Shown: piece by piece, positions 44,202 through 52,783 of the stretch
How the letters are laid out: each line of letters opens with the position of its first letter
Numbering within the stretch: the stretch's first letter is position 1
NCBI RefSeq assembly: GCF_002368415.1
Contig: NZ_AP018290.1
Location: forward strand, 9,601,717-9,665,716
Length of the DNA: 64,000 bases
Source: Calothrix sp. NIES-4105
GTDB lineage: Bacteria; Cyanobacteriota; Cyanobacteriia; Cyanobacteriales; Nostocaceae
Direction of reading: 5' to 3'
The notes under the pieces: generated by a model
What the model was told of the DNA's origin: nothing
Seen by the model: only the letters and a program-made list of their open reading frames with translations
Database searches by the model: none
Position numbers and translations under genes: made by a program

Positions 44202-45032
44202 TTAGGCTTGAGAGATAAGCTTGTTTTTCTTTCTTAGTCCAAAAGCACTTATAGCCACAAAACCTATAGCTGCAGCAGTTGCAGGTTCAGAAACTTTTCT
44301 TCTTTTCACCTTGCCTCGACCTGTACCGCTATCGCCATTGAAAGTAGTACCGTTAGCACTACCGTTAATGCTTTGATAGCGGACACCAAAATTGTCCAAA
44401 TCAAAGCTGTTTATTATACCGTTAAAAGCTAAAACGGCAGTGAAGCGGCTGCTGCTATTATCTTGGTTACCAGTAAAGACACCGCCATTACTTCCTCCTT
44501 GGCAGGTATTACCATTTGTAAAGCATACGTCAACGTTACCAAAAGTATTAGGGAATGAGCCGCTTCTGTCATTGGTAAAAAGTGTTCCAATTCCTCCAGA
44601 AGCTTGAGTTAGTACTCGTGTGTCTCCAGAACCGTCAGCATTTGCAGCCGTTCCAACTGGGTTCATATTGAGATTAGAACCTAAACTGGTATTAAAACCT
44701 AAAGCAGAAGTTCTAGAGGTAATGCCGCTACTAGATGTATTGAATAATTTGATATCAAATTTTGCCTCGGTTTTAGTATTGGCACCAGTACCAACTGTAG
44801 TAAATCCTAAAAACTTAAAACTTGCTAGTGATGAAAGCCCATTGACATCTCTTGTAGCAACATTTCCACCAAATTCAATATCAAACCATTGATTTACATC
44901 GTTGGCGCCAATGGTAAGTTTACTTTCATCACTGGAAACGATAAAAGCTGATGCAGATGGAGCGAAAGCCACTGAACCAACTGCTATCGTGATCAGTGCT
45001 GAGAAAACAGTGATAGGTTGTTTTAAAAACAT
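44202..45032 (-). CDS. PEP-CTERM exported protein, cistern-type
   Basis: A 276-residue exported protein. The signal peptide ends SVAFAPSASAF. The central domain is rich in Gly, Ser, Thr and Asn, with one pair of Cys (VCFTNGNTCQGG). The sorting signal at the C-terminus is VSEPATAAAIGFVAISAFGLRKKNK: an EP-type motif, hydrophobic helix and basic end, as expected for exosortase processing. The layout fits the cyanobacterial cistern family. No exosortase is present in the window. Confidence 0.8.
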   Translation of the reverse strand: MFLKQPITVFSALITIAVGSVAFAPSASAFIVSSDESKLTIGANDVNQWFDIEFGGNVATRDVNGLSSLASFKFLGFTTVGTGANTKTEAKFDIKLFNTSSSGITSRTSALGFNTSLGSNLNMNPVGTAANADGSGDTRVLTQASGGIGTLFTNDRSGSFPNTFGNVDVCFTNGNTCQGGSNGGVFTGNQDNSSSRFTAVLAFNGIINSFDLDNFGVRYQSINGSANGTTFNGDSGTGRGKVKRRKVSEPATAAAIGFVAISAFGLRKKNKLISQA

Positions 45033-45262
45033 TGATTATGTTAACTAAACTTTTTGATGTGACTTTTACACCATAAGCAATCTAATTACGTATCGTCTAT
45101 TAACTTGCTAAATATTTATTAATGCTTTAATTCAAGCTTTAAAAAGAGGAATTATCAGTAGAAATACTAGCAACAACCAAGATTTTACCTACAGATAAAA
45201 TAATATCTATTCTCTAAATCCAAATAAATCAGTAAGTAAATATACGCATAGTGAATAAGTTG

Positions 45263-45401
45263 TCTTCGCTCGCTATTTCAAGCGTATCCCTGCTAACTTC
45301 GCCAATTTTGTTAAACATAATCAACGTAGGACTGGGGTAACAAGCATTACAGTCAAAATGTCCCGCACCGCGCGCGCTTTGACTCAACTACGCCGGATGC
45401 G
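45263..45401 (-). pseudogene. Degenerate copy of an internal hflX segment
   Basis: This stretch aligns over its whole 139 bp with hflX 46361-46499, at roughly four-fifths identity and with two single-base gaps (for example CTATTTCAAGCGTATC and CTGCTAACTTCG are shared). It corresponds to part of the GTPase domain and has no open frame. It lies on the other side of the toxin-antitoxin genes at 45450-46192, with the same orientation as hflX. Confidence 0.85.
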
Positions 45402-45449
45402 TTGTAAGTGGTTTAAGCTAAACTATAAATAAGAAGCAAGGATAAATAC

Positions 45450-45716
45450 ATGCTAATTACTATAGAAATTCCTGAAGAAATTGGAAGTCAACTACAGCAA
45501 AGCTGGGAAAACATACCTCAAAAGCTTACAGAAGCACTAGCTGTGGAGGGTTATCGAAGCGGGATAATGACTTCTGCTCAAATCCAGCAGTTGTTAAAAT
45601 TATCTTCCCGCTGGGAAACTGAGCAATTTTTAAAAAATGCTCAAGCTTATCTTGATTATACGGAAGAAGACTTATTAGAGGATGTCCAAACATTGCGTCG
45701 AGTACTACCGAAATGA
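45450..45716 (+). CDS. UPF0175 family antitoxin
   Basis: An 88-residue protein of the UPF0175 type: EIPEEIGSQLQQSWENIPQKLTEALAVEGYRSGIMTSAQIQQLLKLSSRWETEQFLK, a predicted helix-turn-helix, then an acidic end (TEEDLLEDVQTL). Its stop overlaps the toxin ATG by 4 bp (ATGA), the usual coupling. AAGGA precedes the ATG. Confidence 0.85.
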   Translation: MLITIEIPEEIGSQLQQSWENIPQKLTEALAVEGYRSGIMTSAQIQQLLKLSSRWETEQFLKNAQAYLDYTEEDLLEDVQTLRRVLPK

Positions 45717-46192
45717 TTGTAATTGCGGATACCTCTCCAATTTCTTATCTAGTTATGATTGGAGAAGTTGAACTTCTGCCTAGATTATTTAATAAAATTT
45801 TTATTCCTGAAGCTGTTTATAACGAACTGAGTGCAAAGGGGGCACCTTCTGTTGTTCAATCTTGGATTAACAATTCTCCAGATTGGTTGGAAGTTTCCTC
45901 AATTTCTCCAATAGATGACCCACTTTTGGTTCATCTTCATATAGGTGAAAAGCAAGCAATTTTGTTGGCAGAACAATTTAAGGCTGATTTAATTATTGTA
46001 GATGAAAAAGCAGGTCGTAAAGCTGCACAGCAAAAAGGTTTAAACGTTACTGGATTACTCGGTATTTTAGACTTAGCAGCCGATCAGAATTTAATTGATT
46101 TGCCCTCTACAATTATAGCTTTACAAAAAACCAATTTTCGGGTTGCTCCCAGCTTACTAAAATCGTTACTAAATCGTCATCATCAAATATAA
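45713..46192 (+). CDS. PIN-like toxin (DUF3368)
   Basis: A 159-residue PIN-fold ribonuclease. Acidic residues: IADTSPISYL (first Asp), IPEAVYNEL (Glu), GEKQAILLA (Glu) and LIIVDEKAGRKAA (Asp-Glu). DUF3368 proteins are the standard partners of UPF0175. It is expected to cleave RNA when the antitoxin is lost. The gene ends 66 bp from the convergent hflX stop. Confidence 0.87.
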   Translation: MIVIADTSPISYLVMIGEVELLPRLFNKIFIPEAVYNELSAKGAPSVVQSWINNSPDWLEVSSISPIDDPLLVHLHIGEKQAILLAEQFKADLIIVDEKAGRKAAQQKGLNVTGLLGILDLAADQNLIDLPSTIIALQKTNFRVAPSLLKSLLNRHHQI

Positions 46193-46257
46193 ATCTCAAA
46201 AAAATCCCGGTAACTTTTATGAAACCGGGTTTTTAACATAGAGATGTTTTTATGTAA

Positions 46258-48033
46258 TTACCGTGATGAAGCAGCGTAATGAATTAGTTGTCCCAAACGC
46301 TGACGGAGAGTTTCTAAACCCAAACGATGGGTGGCAGAAATAAATACAGCCATTGGAAACTCTTCGCGCGCTATTTCAAGCGTATCGCTGCTAACTTCGT
46401 CAATTTTGTTAAATACAACCAACGCAGGTCCAGGTGTAACGGGCATTACAGCCAAAATATCCCGTACCGCGCGAATGTGACTCATCCACGCTGGATGCGA
46501 TAAATCAACTAAATGTATCAAAGCATCAGCTTCGGTCACTTCTTCTAAAGTGGCACGAAAGGCATCCATCAATGCTTCTGGCAATTCGTGGATAAATCCT
46601 ACTGTATCTGTTACTAGAATTTCCTGCGGTAGAGAGTCTAACGCATCCGGAACTACCAAACGGCGAGTGGTCGGGTCAAGGGTTGCGAACAACTGGTCAG
46701 CAGTATATACTTCGGCGTTTGTGAGTGTGTTTAGCAGTGTAGATTTTCCTGCGTTCGTATATCCAACCAAAGCGACCGAGGGAACTTCTTGGTGTTGGCG
46801 CCGTTGACGCAACCGTTCTCGATGTGCTTGTAATTGGTTAACTTCTTGCTGCAAACGCGAAATACGGCGGCTAATAGCACGGCGTTCGGTTTCTAATTTA
46901 GTTTCACCAGGACCTCGCGTACCAATACCACCCCCCAGTCGAGACATCGCTTCACCTCGACCTGTTAGACGAGGCAACATGTACTCTAACTGTGCCAACT
47001 CAACTTGTAATTTACCAGCCCTTGATTGAGCGCGTTGTGCAAAAATGTCTAATATTACTTCGGTACGGTCAACGACACGAACACCGATTTGGGCTTCTAA
47101 GTTGCGAACCTGCGACGGTGTTAGGTCGCGGTCAAAAACAACTAAGTTAGCCCCTAAAGTTTGTGCTGTTAAGGCAATTTCTTGAACTTTACCTTCCCCG
47201 ACAACAGTTTGGGGATGGGTACGGCTGCGTTTTTGCCACATTGTTTGCAAAACTTCGCCGCCTGCGGTATCAACTAACCGCCCTAATTCTTCGACAATAT
47301 CTTTAAATTGCTGCGCGTTCACATTGTCGGTCATGACCCCAACAATTACAACGCGGTCGTGGTCGCTGTCAACATCAGTGGCAACATATTCTCGCCGAAA
47401 TTCTTCTTCGAGTCCTTCTACCAATTCAAGAAAATCTTGGTTGGATAGAACATCTAAACTCATTGCTGGCGAGATATTCCAACTTGGTGCTGGAAGTTTA
47501 TCTTTCTCATTTAATGAGGCGCCACTGTTAATTAAAACGCGCGCGTCTTGGGCAGTTAAATGTGCCAAATAAGCTTCTTTAACATATCCGGTCGCACCAC
47601 CACCACGTTTGGTAAATCCAGTTCCAGTAATATTTAGTACGACCAAGGCATCAAGACGTTGCATAGCCATAGCAGTCAGAGCCGCTTCTGATGGAGGTTC
47701 TGGCTTTAAGTGCGTAGCTATACAACGGATACCGCTAAGTCGTTCTGCACCGTAACGTGGCAACTCTAGAGGCGGAATCTGCGTTTGACGCGGAGTGCCC
47801 ACCCCAACCCGGATTACTTGTCCGCGACGGTTGACGTAGGCACATACAGGTAAATTTATCTCAGTACTAATTGCTGCCAGACGCTGGGAAAATTCGGGCG
47901 TTGTAATAGTGTCGCCCGGTAAGCGCTGGTGGTACAGCCGCTGTAGTTGTTTTAGCTGGCTGCTTTTTAAACCTTGGAGATTACCAAAGATAGTCTCGAT
48001 AGGCGTTTTATACCAGTGAACTGGTCCTCGAAT
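46258..48033 (-). CDS. hflX: GTPase HflX, start codon not canonical
   Basis: A ribosome-associated GTPase (ribosome splitting or rescue). The C-terminal G domain has VALVGYTNAGKSTLLNTL (G1), TLDPTTR (G2), DTVGF (G3) and FNKID (G4). The HflX-specific domain has RVVDRTEVILDIFAQRA and RGPGETKLE. A cyanobacterial N-terminal extension is also present. Homologous protein continues upstream of the first usual start (GTG 47802) for ~66-77 codons (ETIFGNLQGLKSSQLKQLQRLY...), up to TAA at 48049-48051. That stretch contains no ATG, GTG or TTG in frame; candidates are ATC at 48000 and ATT at 48033. An ATG at 48055-48057 sits two codons before the TAA. Confidence 0.93.
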   Translation of the reverse strand: MRGPVHWYKTPIETIFGNLQGLKSSQLKQLQRLYHQRLPGDTITTPEFSQRLAAISTEINLPVCAYVNRRGQVIRVGVGTPRQTQIPPLELPRYGAERLSGIRCIATHLKPEPPSEAALTAMAMQRLDALVVLNITGTGFTKRGGGATGYVKEAYLAHLTAQDARVLINSGASLNEKDKLPAPSWNISPAMSLDVLSNQDFLELVEGLEEEFRREYVATDVDSDHDRVVIVGVMTDNVNAQQFKDIVEELGRLVDTAGGEVLQTMWQKRSRTHPQTVVGEGKVQEIALTAQTLGANLVVFDRDLTPSQVRNLEAQIGVRVVDRTEVILDIFAQRAQSRAGKLQVELAQLEYMLPRLTGRGEAMSRLGGGIGTRGPGETKLETERRAISRRISRLQQEVNQLQAHRERLRQRRQHQEVPSVALVGYTNAGKSTLLNTLTNAEVYTADQLFATLDPTTRRLVVPDALDSLPQEILVTDTVGFIHELPEALMDAFRATLEEVTEADALIHLVDLSHPAWMSHIRAVRDILAVMPVTPGPALVVFNKIDEVSSDTLEIAREEFPMAVFISATHRLGLETLRQRLGQLIHYAASSR

Positions 48034-48224
48034 GCTTCTATGTCTATTTTACAACATCGATTTTGATGTCAAACTCTTACTTTTGGTGGATGCATGTTAA
48101 CATTGATAAAGTAATTACAAAATTTTCGTAGAGACAAGGGTTTAATCGCGTCTCTACGGCGTGCAAATTTTATTAATAATTTTGTCGTATGTTGGGTTAC
48201 GCGGCAGCGTAACCAAACCTACAA

Positions 48225-48974
48225 TTAATTGCTATTGGTGGCGCCATTACTGGGCGTTACATCTGTTGGGCTTGTTTCTTGAGAAGAAGCAGGTGTGTTT
48301 TCGGAGGAGCTTTCAGGAGTAGTAGTGCTGCTGCTGCCCGACGTTGTTTCTTTAGTAGTTGTACTACTATTCGAGCTTGGGGACGGCGCCGTTTGTGTTG
48401 AAGTCGGCTTTGTTGTACTTGTTTGAGGTGGAACAGTAATATTTATGTTAGGCGTAGTGGTAGTAGTTTTTGGTGCTGCCTGTTGAGGAACGATAACAGG
48501 AACAGGAACTTCTTTAGTGACTGGAACAGGAACAGGAACTTCCTTAGTAACTGGAACTTGAACTTCTTTGGTTCGCTCAATAATTTGAGTTTGAACTTGA
48601 CCTGGTTGAGTTACTGTTGGAATTGGAGTTGGAGAAGTTGCAGGAACTACAGGCGCCGCAGTTGGTGTAACGGTTGTGTCCGAAGTTGTATTATTTTGGT
48701 TGAAATACCAAAAGGCGCCACCAATTAATCCTACTAACGCAAGTAAAAACCCTATTATTAATCCACGAGAAGTACTATCTTCGTCCTGTTGCGCTAGTCT
48801 TTGCTCTTGATAGCTACGCTCTGTTGCTTGCCCATGAACATACCCACTTTGGTAGTTGGAAGGTGTGCTGTTATTAACTGTCTCACTTGTTCGCTTTACA
48901 TGAGTGTTTCCGTTACTATCTGTGTAACTTTCCTGATGCTCACGGTAGCTTTTATCGTCGTTTGGGTTATTCAT
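48225..48974 (-). CDS. Single-span membrane protein with Pro-Val and Ser/Thr-rich tail
   Basis: A 249-residue protein. The N-terminal ~70 residues are hydrophilic and cytoplasmic (SYREHQESYTDSNGNTHVKR). One membrane helix follows (GLIIGFLLALVGLIGGAFW). The outside part contains short repeats (VPVTKEVPVPVPVTKEVPV) and a very Thr/Ser-rich end. The tail resembles cell-wall-spanning linkers. No known function. Confidence 0.7.
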   Translation of the reverse strand: MNNPNDDKSYREHQESYTDSNGNTHVKRTSETVNNSTPSNYQSGYVHGQATERSYQEQRLAQQDEDSTSRGLIIGFLLALVGLIGGAFWYFNQNNTTSDTTVTPTAAPVVPATSPTPIPTVTQPGQVQTQIIERTKEVQVPVTKEVPVPVPVTKEVPVPVIVPQQAAPKTTTTTPNINITVPPQTSTTKPTSTQTAPSPSSNSSTTTKETTSGSSSTTTPESSSENTPASSQETSPTDVTPSNGATNSN

Positions 48975-49332
48975 AAGTTTTGATATTATTGCCTAAGAGT
49001 ATTGATGCAATGTAAATCTGTGCTGCAATTAGATATCAACTACGCAGCTACTTGACGTGTTATTTAAAACTCGTATCTTTGTTTTTTCAGAATAACCCCT
49101 ACGTTTCTCTAAACGTTTCTGTCTAAAGAAATGACATAATCATCTACCATTAGGCTGATTGTGGCGCCTTGTATAATAAAATTGTAAAAATTAGATATAT
49201 TTTCTATAAATAAGTAGCAAATTTAGATTTTATGTAGTATATACGTTACATGTAATGTCTAAACCTGCGGTGGTATGTTTAATATTGAAATACAATTAAC
49301 TTTACAAGCAGTCGTTATTAGATAAAAGCTTT
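48975..49332. other. Intergenic region with a degenerate palindrome
   Basis: 358 bp with no gene. At 49242-49259 lies ACGTTACATGTAATGT, a decayed copy of the 20-bp palindrome seen at 16721, 24123 and 31535. Nothing else was recognised. Confidence 0.45.
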
Positions 49333-49519
49333 ATGACCGCCATCACAAAGAAGCGATTTACAATCGATGAATATCACAAGCTAATAGAACTTGGTTTTCG
49401 CGCACGAGCAAGACCGTATTGAATTAATTCGAGAGGAACTAATTCAAATGATAGCGAAGGGTACACCTCAAGAAGTATTTAGAGAGCTAGGAGCTGAGAG
49501 AAAGCGTTTAAATACCTAA
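49333..49519 (+). pseudogene. Uma2 family remnant, frameshifted
   Basis: Starts MTAITKKRFTIDEYHKLIELGF, the usual N-terminus of the family (compare the intact gene at 6994). It then breaks near 49399. The second block, HEQDRIELIREELIQMIAKGTPQEV, continues in another frame. The remaining two-thirds of the family's length, with the nuclease residues, are missing. Non-functional. Confidence 0.8.
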
Positions 49520-49606
49520 ACCAAATCACAAATCACAATCATAAAGGAATATAAATTTATTTGAGATGATTTTACTATTAATTATCATAGATTGGTTCAG
49601 GATTAA

Positions 49607-49906
49607 ATGCATCTAATTTCGATTACTAATCTTCGTGCTGATGTTGCAAAGTTTCCTGATGCTCAACAGCAAATCGAGGATTGGTATACAACTGTAAGAA
49701 AGGTAAACTGGCAAAAACTGGATGATGTCCGAAAAATCTATCGCGATGCCGAAGCTGTCGGCAATTTTACCGTATTTAATATTAGAGGAAATAATTATCG
49801 CCTAATAGTTGGTATTGACTATGAAACCCAGATGATTTACTACAAGTATTTTTTAACACACGCAGAGTATAACAAGGATAGGTGGAAGAATGACCCTTAC
49901 TTTTAA
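49607..49906 (+). CDS. higB: HigB family toxin
   Basis: A 99-residue RelE-superfamily mRNA interferase that acts on translating ribosomes. Family features: KVNWQKLDDVRKIYRDAEAVGNFTVFNIRGNNYRLIVGIDYETQMIYYKYFLTHAEYNK. Toxin precedes antitoxin, as is normal for hig loci, and the two frames overlap by 17 bp. Confidence 0.9.
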   Translation: MHLISITNLRADVAKFPDAQQQIEDWYTTVRKVNWQKLDDVRKIYRDAEAVGNFTVFNIRGNNYRLIVGIDYETQMIYYKYFLTHAEYNKDRWKNDPYF

Positions 49907-50288
49907 CCCAAGTGTTTATCGCAGTTTATTAGCGGAAGTTACTCCTGTTGCTATAGAAACAGAGTTCGAGTACCAACGATTACTGAAGATAGCAGAACAG
50001 CTTACATTTAAAAAAAATCGTACAAAAGAAGAATTAGCTTTACATAAGTTGCTTGTAGTCTTAATCGAAGCTTATGAAACAGAGAATTGTCCGATGAAAG
50101 AATCTACACCACATCAAGTTCTTCTACATATTATGGAAGCTAGTGGAACTTCTCACACTGATTTAGTCGGTCTTATTGGTTCAAGTGAGGTTGTAACTGA
50201 GGTTGTCAATGGCGAACGTGCTATTGATGAGTTACAGGCTAAAGCATTAGGTGAGTATTTTAAAGTGGCGCCTAGTTTATTTATTTAA
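49890..50288 (+). CDS. higA: HigA family antitoxin
   Basis: A 132-residue helical antitoxin. The C-terminal half holds the HTH (TPHQVLLHIMEASGTSHTDLVGLIGSSEVVTEVVNGER), and the N-terminal half the toxin-binding helices. The start overlaps higB. It should repress the higBA promoter upstream of 49607. Confidence 0.88.
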   Translation: MTLTFNPSVYRSLLAEVTPVAIETEFEYQRLLKIAEQLTFKKNRTKEELALHKLLVVLIEAYETENCPMKESTPHQVLLHIMEASGTSHTDLVGLIGSSEVVTEVVNGERAIDELQAKALGEYFKVAPSLFI

Positions 50289-50320
50289 GAGGGCGGTTCG
50301 GGATGCCCACCCTACAAGAG

Positions 50321-52225
50321 CTAGATGATATTTACTGTATTTAGCTGTGTTGATTTTAATGTTGCTAACAAGTCACTACCTGCGCTAATTAAAGTGTCAT
50401 TACCGCTGATAGATATTGATAGTAATGAATTTGCAGCTAAAGTACTACCCCGACTAATTGAGTCATCGGAAGTAAAGCCATATATTGCTACCGAACCTAC
50501 CCCTGCATCGAGGATAAAACGGTTATTACCACTTCCTACATAAGCAGTATCATTCCCAGTGCCAGTAGATATTGTATTGTTGCCTTCACCTGCATAAATT
50601 ATGTCATTTCCTGTGCCTGTTTTTATAATATCGTTCCCGGCACCTGCATAAATCAAATTATTTCCATTACCTGTAATAACTTGATTATTACCTTCTCCTG
50701 CGTAGATGGTTTTATTACCGTTTCCAAGTGTGATAACATCATTACCTGCACCCGTATATATTAAGTCAAGTCCGTTACCTGTAGTAATGCGGTTATTGCC
50801 TTCACCTGCGTAGATAGTGTTATTGCCGTTTCCGAATGCAAAAACATCATTTCCACTACCAGCGTAAGCTAAATTATTACCATTAGCAGCGATGTAAAGA
50901 TTATCTCCTTCACCACCGTAGAAGGTATTATTGCCATCTCCTGCATAAAAACGGTCGTTACCAGCACCTGCATAAAATATATTATTTCCGGCACCAGCAT
51001 ATAAGATATTATTTCCTTCTCCAGCATATATGATGTTATTACCTGCACCTGCATCAATTACATCATTACCGCTATCACCAAATAAAGTATCGTTACCAGC
51101 AGTTCCGGTTTGGATAAATTTTAAACTAGCAACGGCAAGGTTATCTAGTAGCTGGATAAGACCAAGTTTTTCGGGTGTGTTTGTGCCAGCAACATTAAAA
51201 TCATTATCGTTGATTAATGCTAGAGTATTTGGCGCCAAAACAGCCAAACCTTCTAACTTATCAACTCCGGTGTAACCAACTTGGGCAGCGTTGACGATAA
51301 GATTTTTGCTAACGGGGTTGATGTTTGCTGCTGCTAACTCGCTACGTGATAGTTGCTCGATGGTTTTACCAGCAGGTGTTAAACCATTAATATTGGTGGC
51401 GCCTGCTAAGTCGATTTGGTAAATTAGTTTCTTAGCGTTAATATCACTGTTATCATCGCGTTCAACAACGGCAAACTTACCGTTACCTAAAGAAACCGCA
51501 TCGCCAATTTTATCAGCCGTGGTGACATTATCTAATATATATAGATATTCTCCTGTCACCTTTTTGCTGACGATATCAAATTCGAGAATTCTCAGATTAT
51601 TTGAATTGCGAGAAACTGTATCATTACCATCATCAGGGTTATCGATAGCACTTTGGATAAATGCATAAAGCTTGTTACCTTCCAAAGCAACTGCTTCAAA
51701 GCCTCTGTTATTACGTTTTTGTGCGTAGACGGCAGGTAAACTTGGTGTTCCGTAAAATGTGCCACCGTTTTTGGTAGAATCTGTCGCATCACCCGCAGGA
51801 ATAAAACGGTCAATCAATCTACCAGTTCTATCAAAGTTATATAATTGCTGGACGGTATTCATCGACCATCCAATAATCACCGTTTTCAGCAACAACTATA
51901 CCCTCTAAGTCGGCGCCTAATGGGTCATCTTTTAAGATATTACCATTTAAATCAATACCAACTTCATCAGTATACGCCGTTCCCCTGGCGCCTGCTTGGA
52001 TATTTGGAAGTCCAGTTAGCGGTGTAACACCGTCTTGACGTAAAAGTTGGGTGCGGTTGGTGATGGAAATTTCACCTGTGTTTTGGTTGAGTTCAAAGTT
52101 GATTAATTCTGGAGTGAAGTTTGGCAAGAAGAATGGTCTGAGGTTGCCTTGGTTTTCTCCGTTGGGTCCTCTGTCGGTATTGGTGATAAATTTGAGATTA
52201 CCGTTTGCAGCAACTCCTTGAAAAT
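50321..52225 (-). pseudogene. Phytase-like esterase with Ca-binding glycine repeats, broken
   Basis: Two frames together make most of one exported-type protein. The upstream piece (about 52225-51845) reads GVAANGNLKFITNTDRGPNGENQGNL...GDYWMVDEYRPAI; the downstream piece (51844-50321) reads YNFDRTGRLIDRFIPAG...GFEAVALEGNKLYAFIQS...KLEGLAVL. That is the phytase-like esterase domain (PF13449 type). Hemolysin-type nonapeptide repeats follow (many GNGNN.IYAG / GAGND units, ~210 residues). The reading frame changes at 51838-51844 (an extra AT in ATTATATAAC). The 5' end is missing: homology starts at about 52225, inside the tail of the upstream mazF-like gene. The gene should be inactive. Confidence 0.8.
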
Positions 52226-52443
52226 ATAACCCATTCTTCTGTTGGCTGTATCTTAATCATGAAAAGACGATTTTGAAATTTTTCCTGCCAAGTTGCAATA
52301 GGAATGATAATCCGCATCTCAATAGAAGCAAACGTATTGGAACTTATTACAACAGCAGGGCGAGTTTTTTTAATTTCTTGCCCTCTAGTTGGGTCAAGTT
52401 GGACTAACCAAATTTCTCCACGTTTGGGATTAGTCATGCTCAT
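52198..52443 (-). CDS. MazF/PemK-like toxin, 3'-truncated
   Basis: Starts MSMTNPKRGEIWLVQLDPTRGQEIKKTRPAVVISSNTF..., the SH3-like fold of MazF endoribonucleases, with the conserved substrate-loop region RGEIWLV.LDPT.G.E. After PTEE the frame becomes WVIFSRSCCKR, which is out-of-frame DNA of the adjacent phytase-like gene; the last ~25 residues expected for the family are gone. An ATG six codons upstream exists (52461), but the chosen start follows the antitoxin overlap. The truncation probably inactivates it. Confidence 0.75.
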   Translation of the reverse strand: MSMTNPKRGEIWLVQLDPTRGQEIKKTRPAVVISSNTFASIEMRIIIPIATWQEKFQNRLFMIKIQPTEEWVIFSRSCCKR

Positions 52444-52735
52444 TTTCCCAATCTTCGCCATCTAGGACAGAAAATTCTGTTAATTCTGGGTCATTCAAAA
52501 AATCTTCTGCCATAGCTGCTACGTATGGCGCAATTAGTTTATGACGCTCTTCTAAGGGTAGCTTGGCAATGTCTTGAAGCGACATTTTTGCTTTAGTTTG
52601 GTTTATTGGTTGCTCGACGTGCTTTGTTTTATTAACAAGGAACTGTACAAAATCTAGCACTTCTTGTTGTTTCTCATTAGGTAGATTCCGCAAGTTCATT
52701 AACACAGCTTGTTCTATATTTATTATTTCGTTCAT
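52430..52735 (-). CDS. Antitoxin partner of the MazF-like toxin (DUF2281-like)
   Basis: A 101-residue acidic protein. The start MNEIINIEQAVLMNLRNLPNEKQQEVLDFVQFLVNKT is the DUF2281-type helical segment; the second half (LEERHKLIAPYVAAMAEDFLNDPELTEF) is the toxin-binding tail. Its end overlaps the toxin start. The antitoxin seems intact although the toxin is truncated. Confidence 0.8.
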   Translation of the reverse strand: MNEIINIEQAVLMNLRNLPNEKQQEVLDFVQFLVNKTKHVEQPINQTKAKMSLQDIAKLPLEERHKLIAPYVAAMAEDFLNDPELTEFSVLDGEDWENEHD

Positions 52736-52783
52736 ATGATTTTATATTTTTGCTTGTCTATAACTTAATAATTTAGGTGTATC

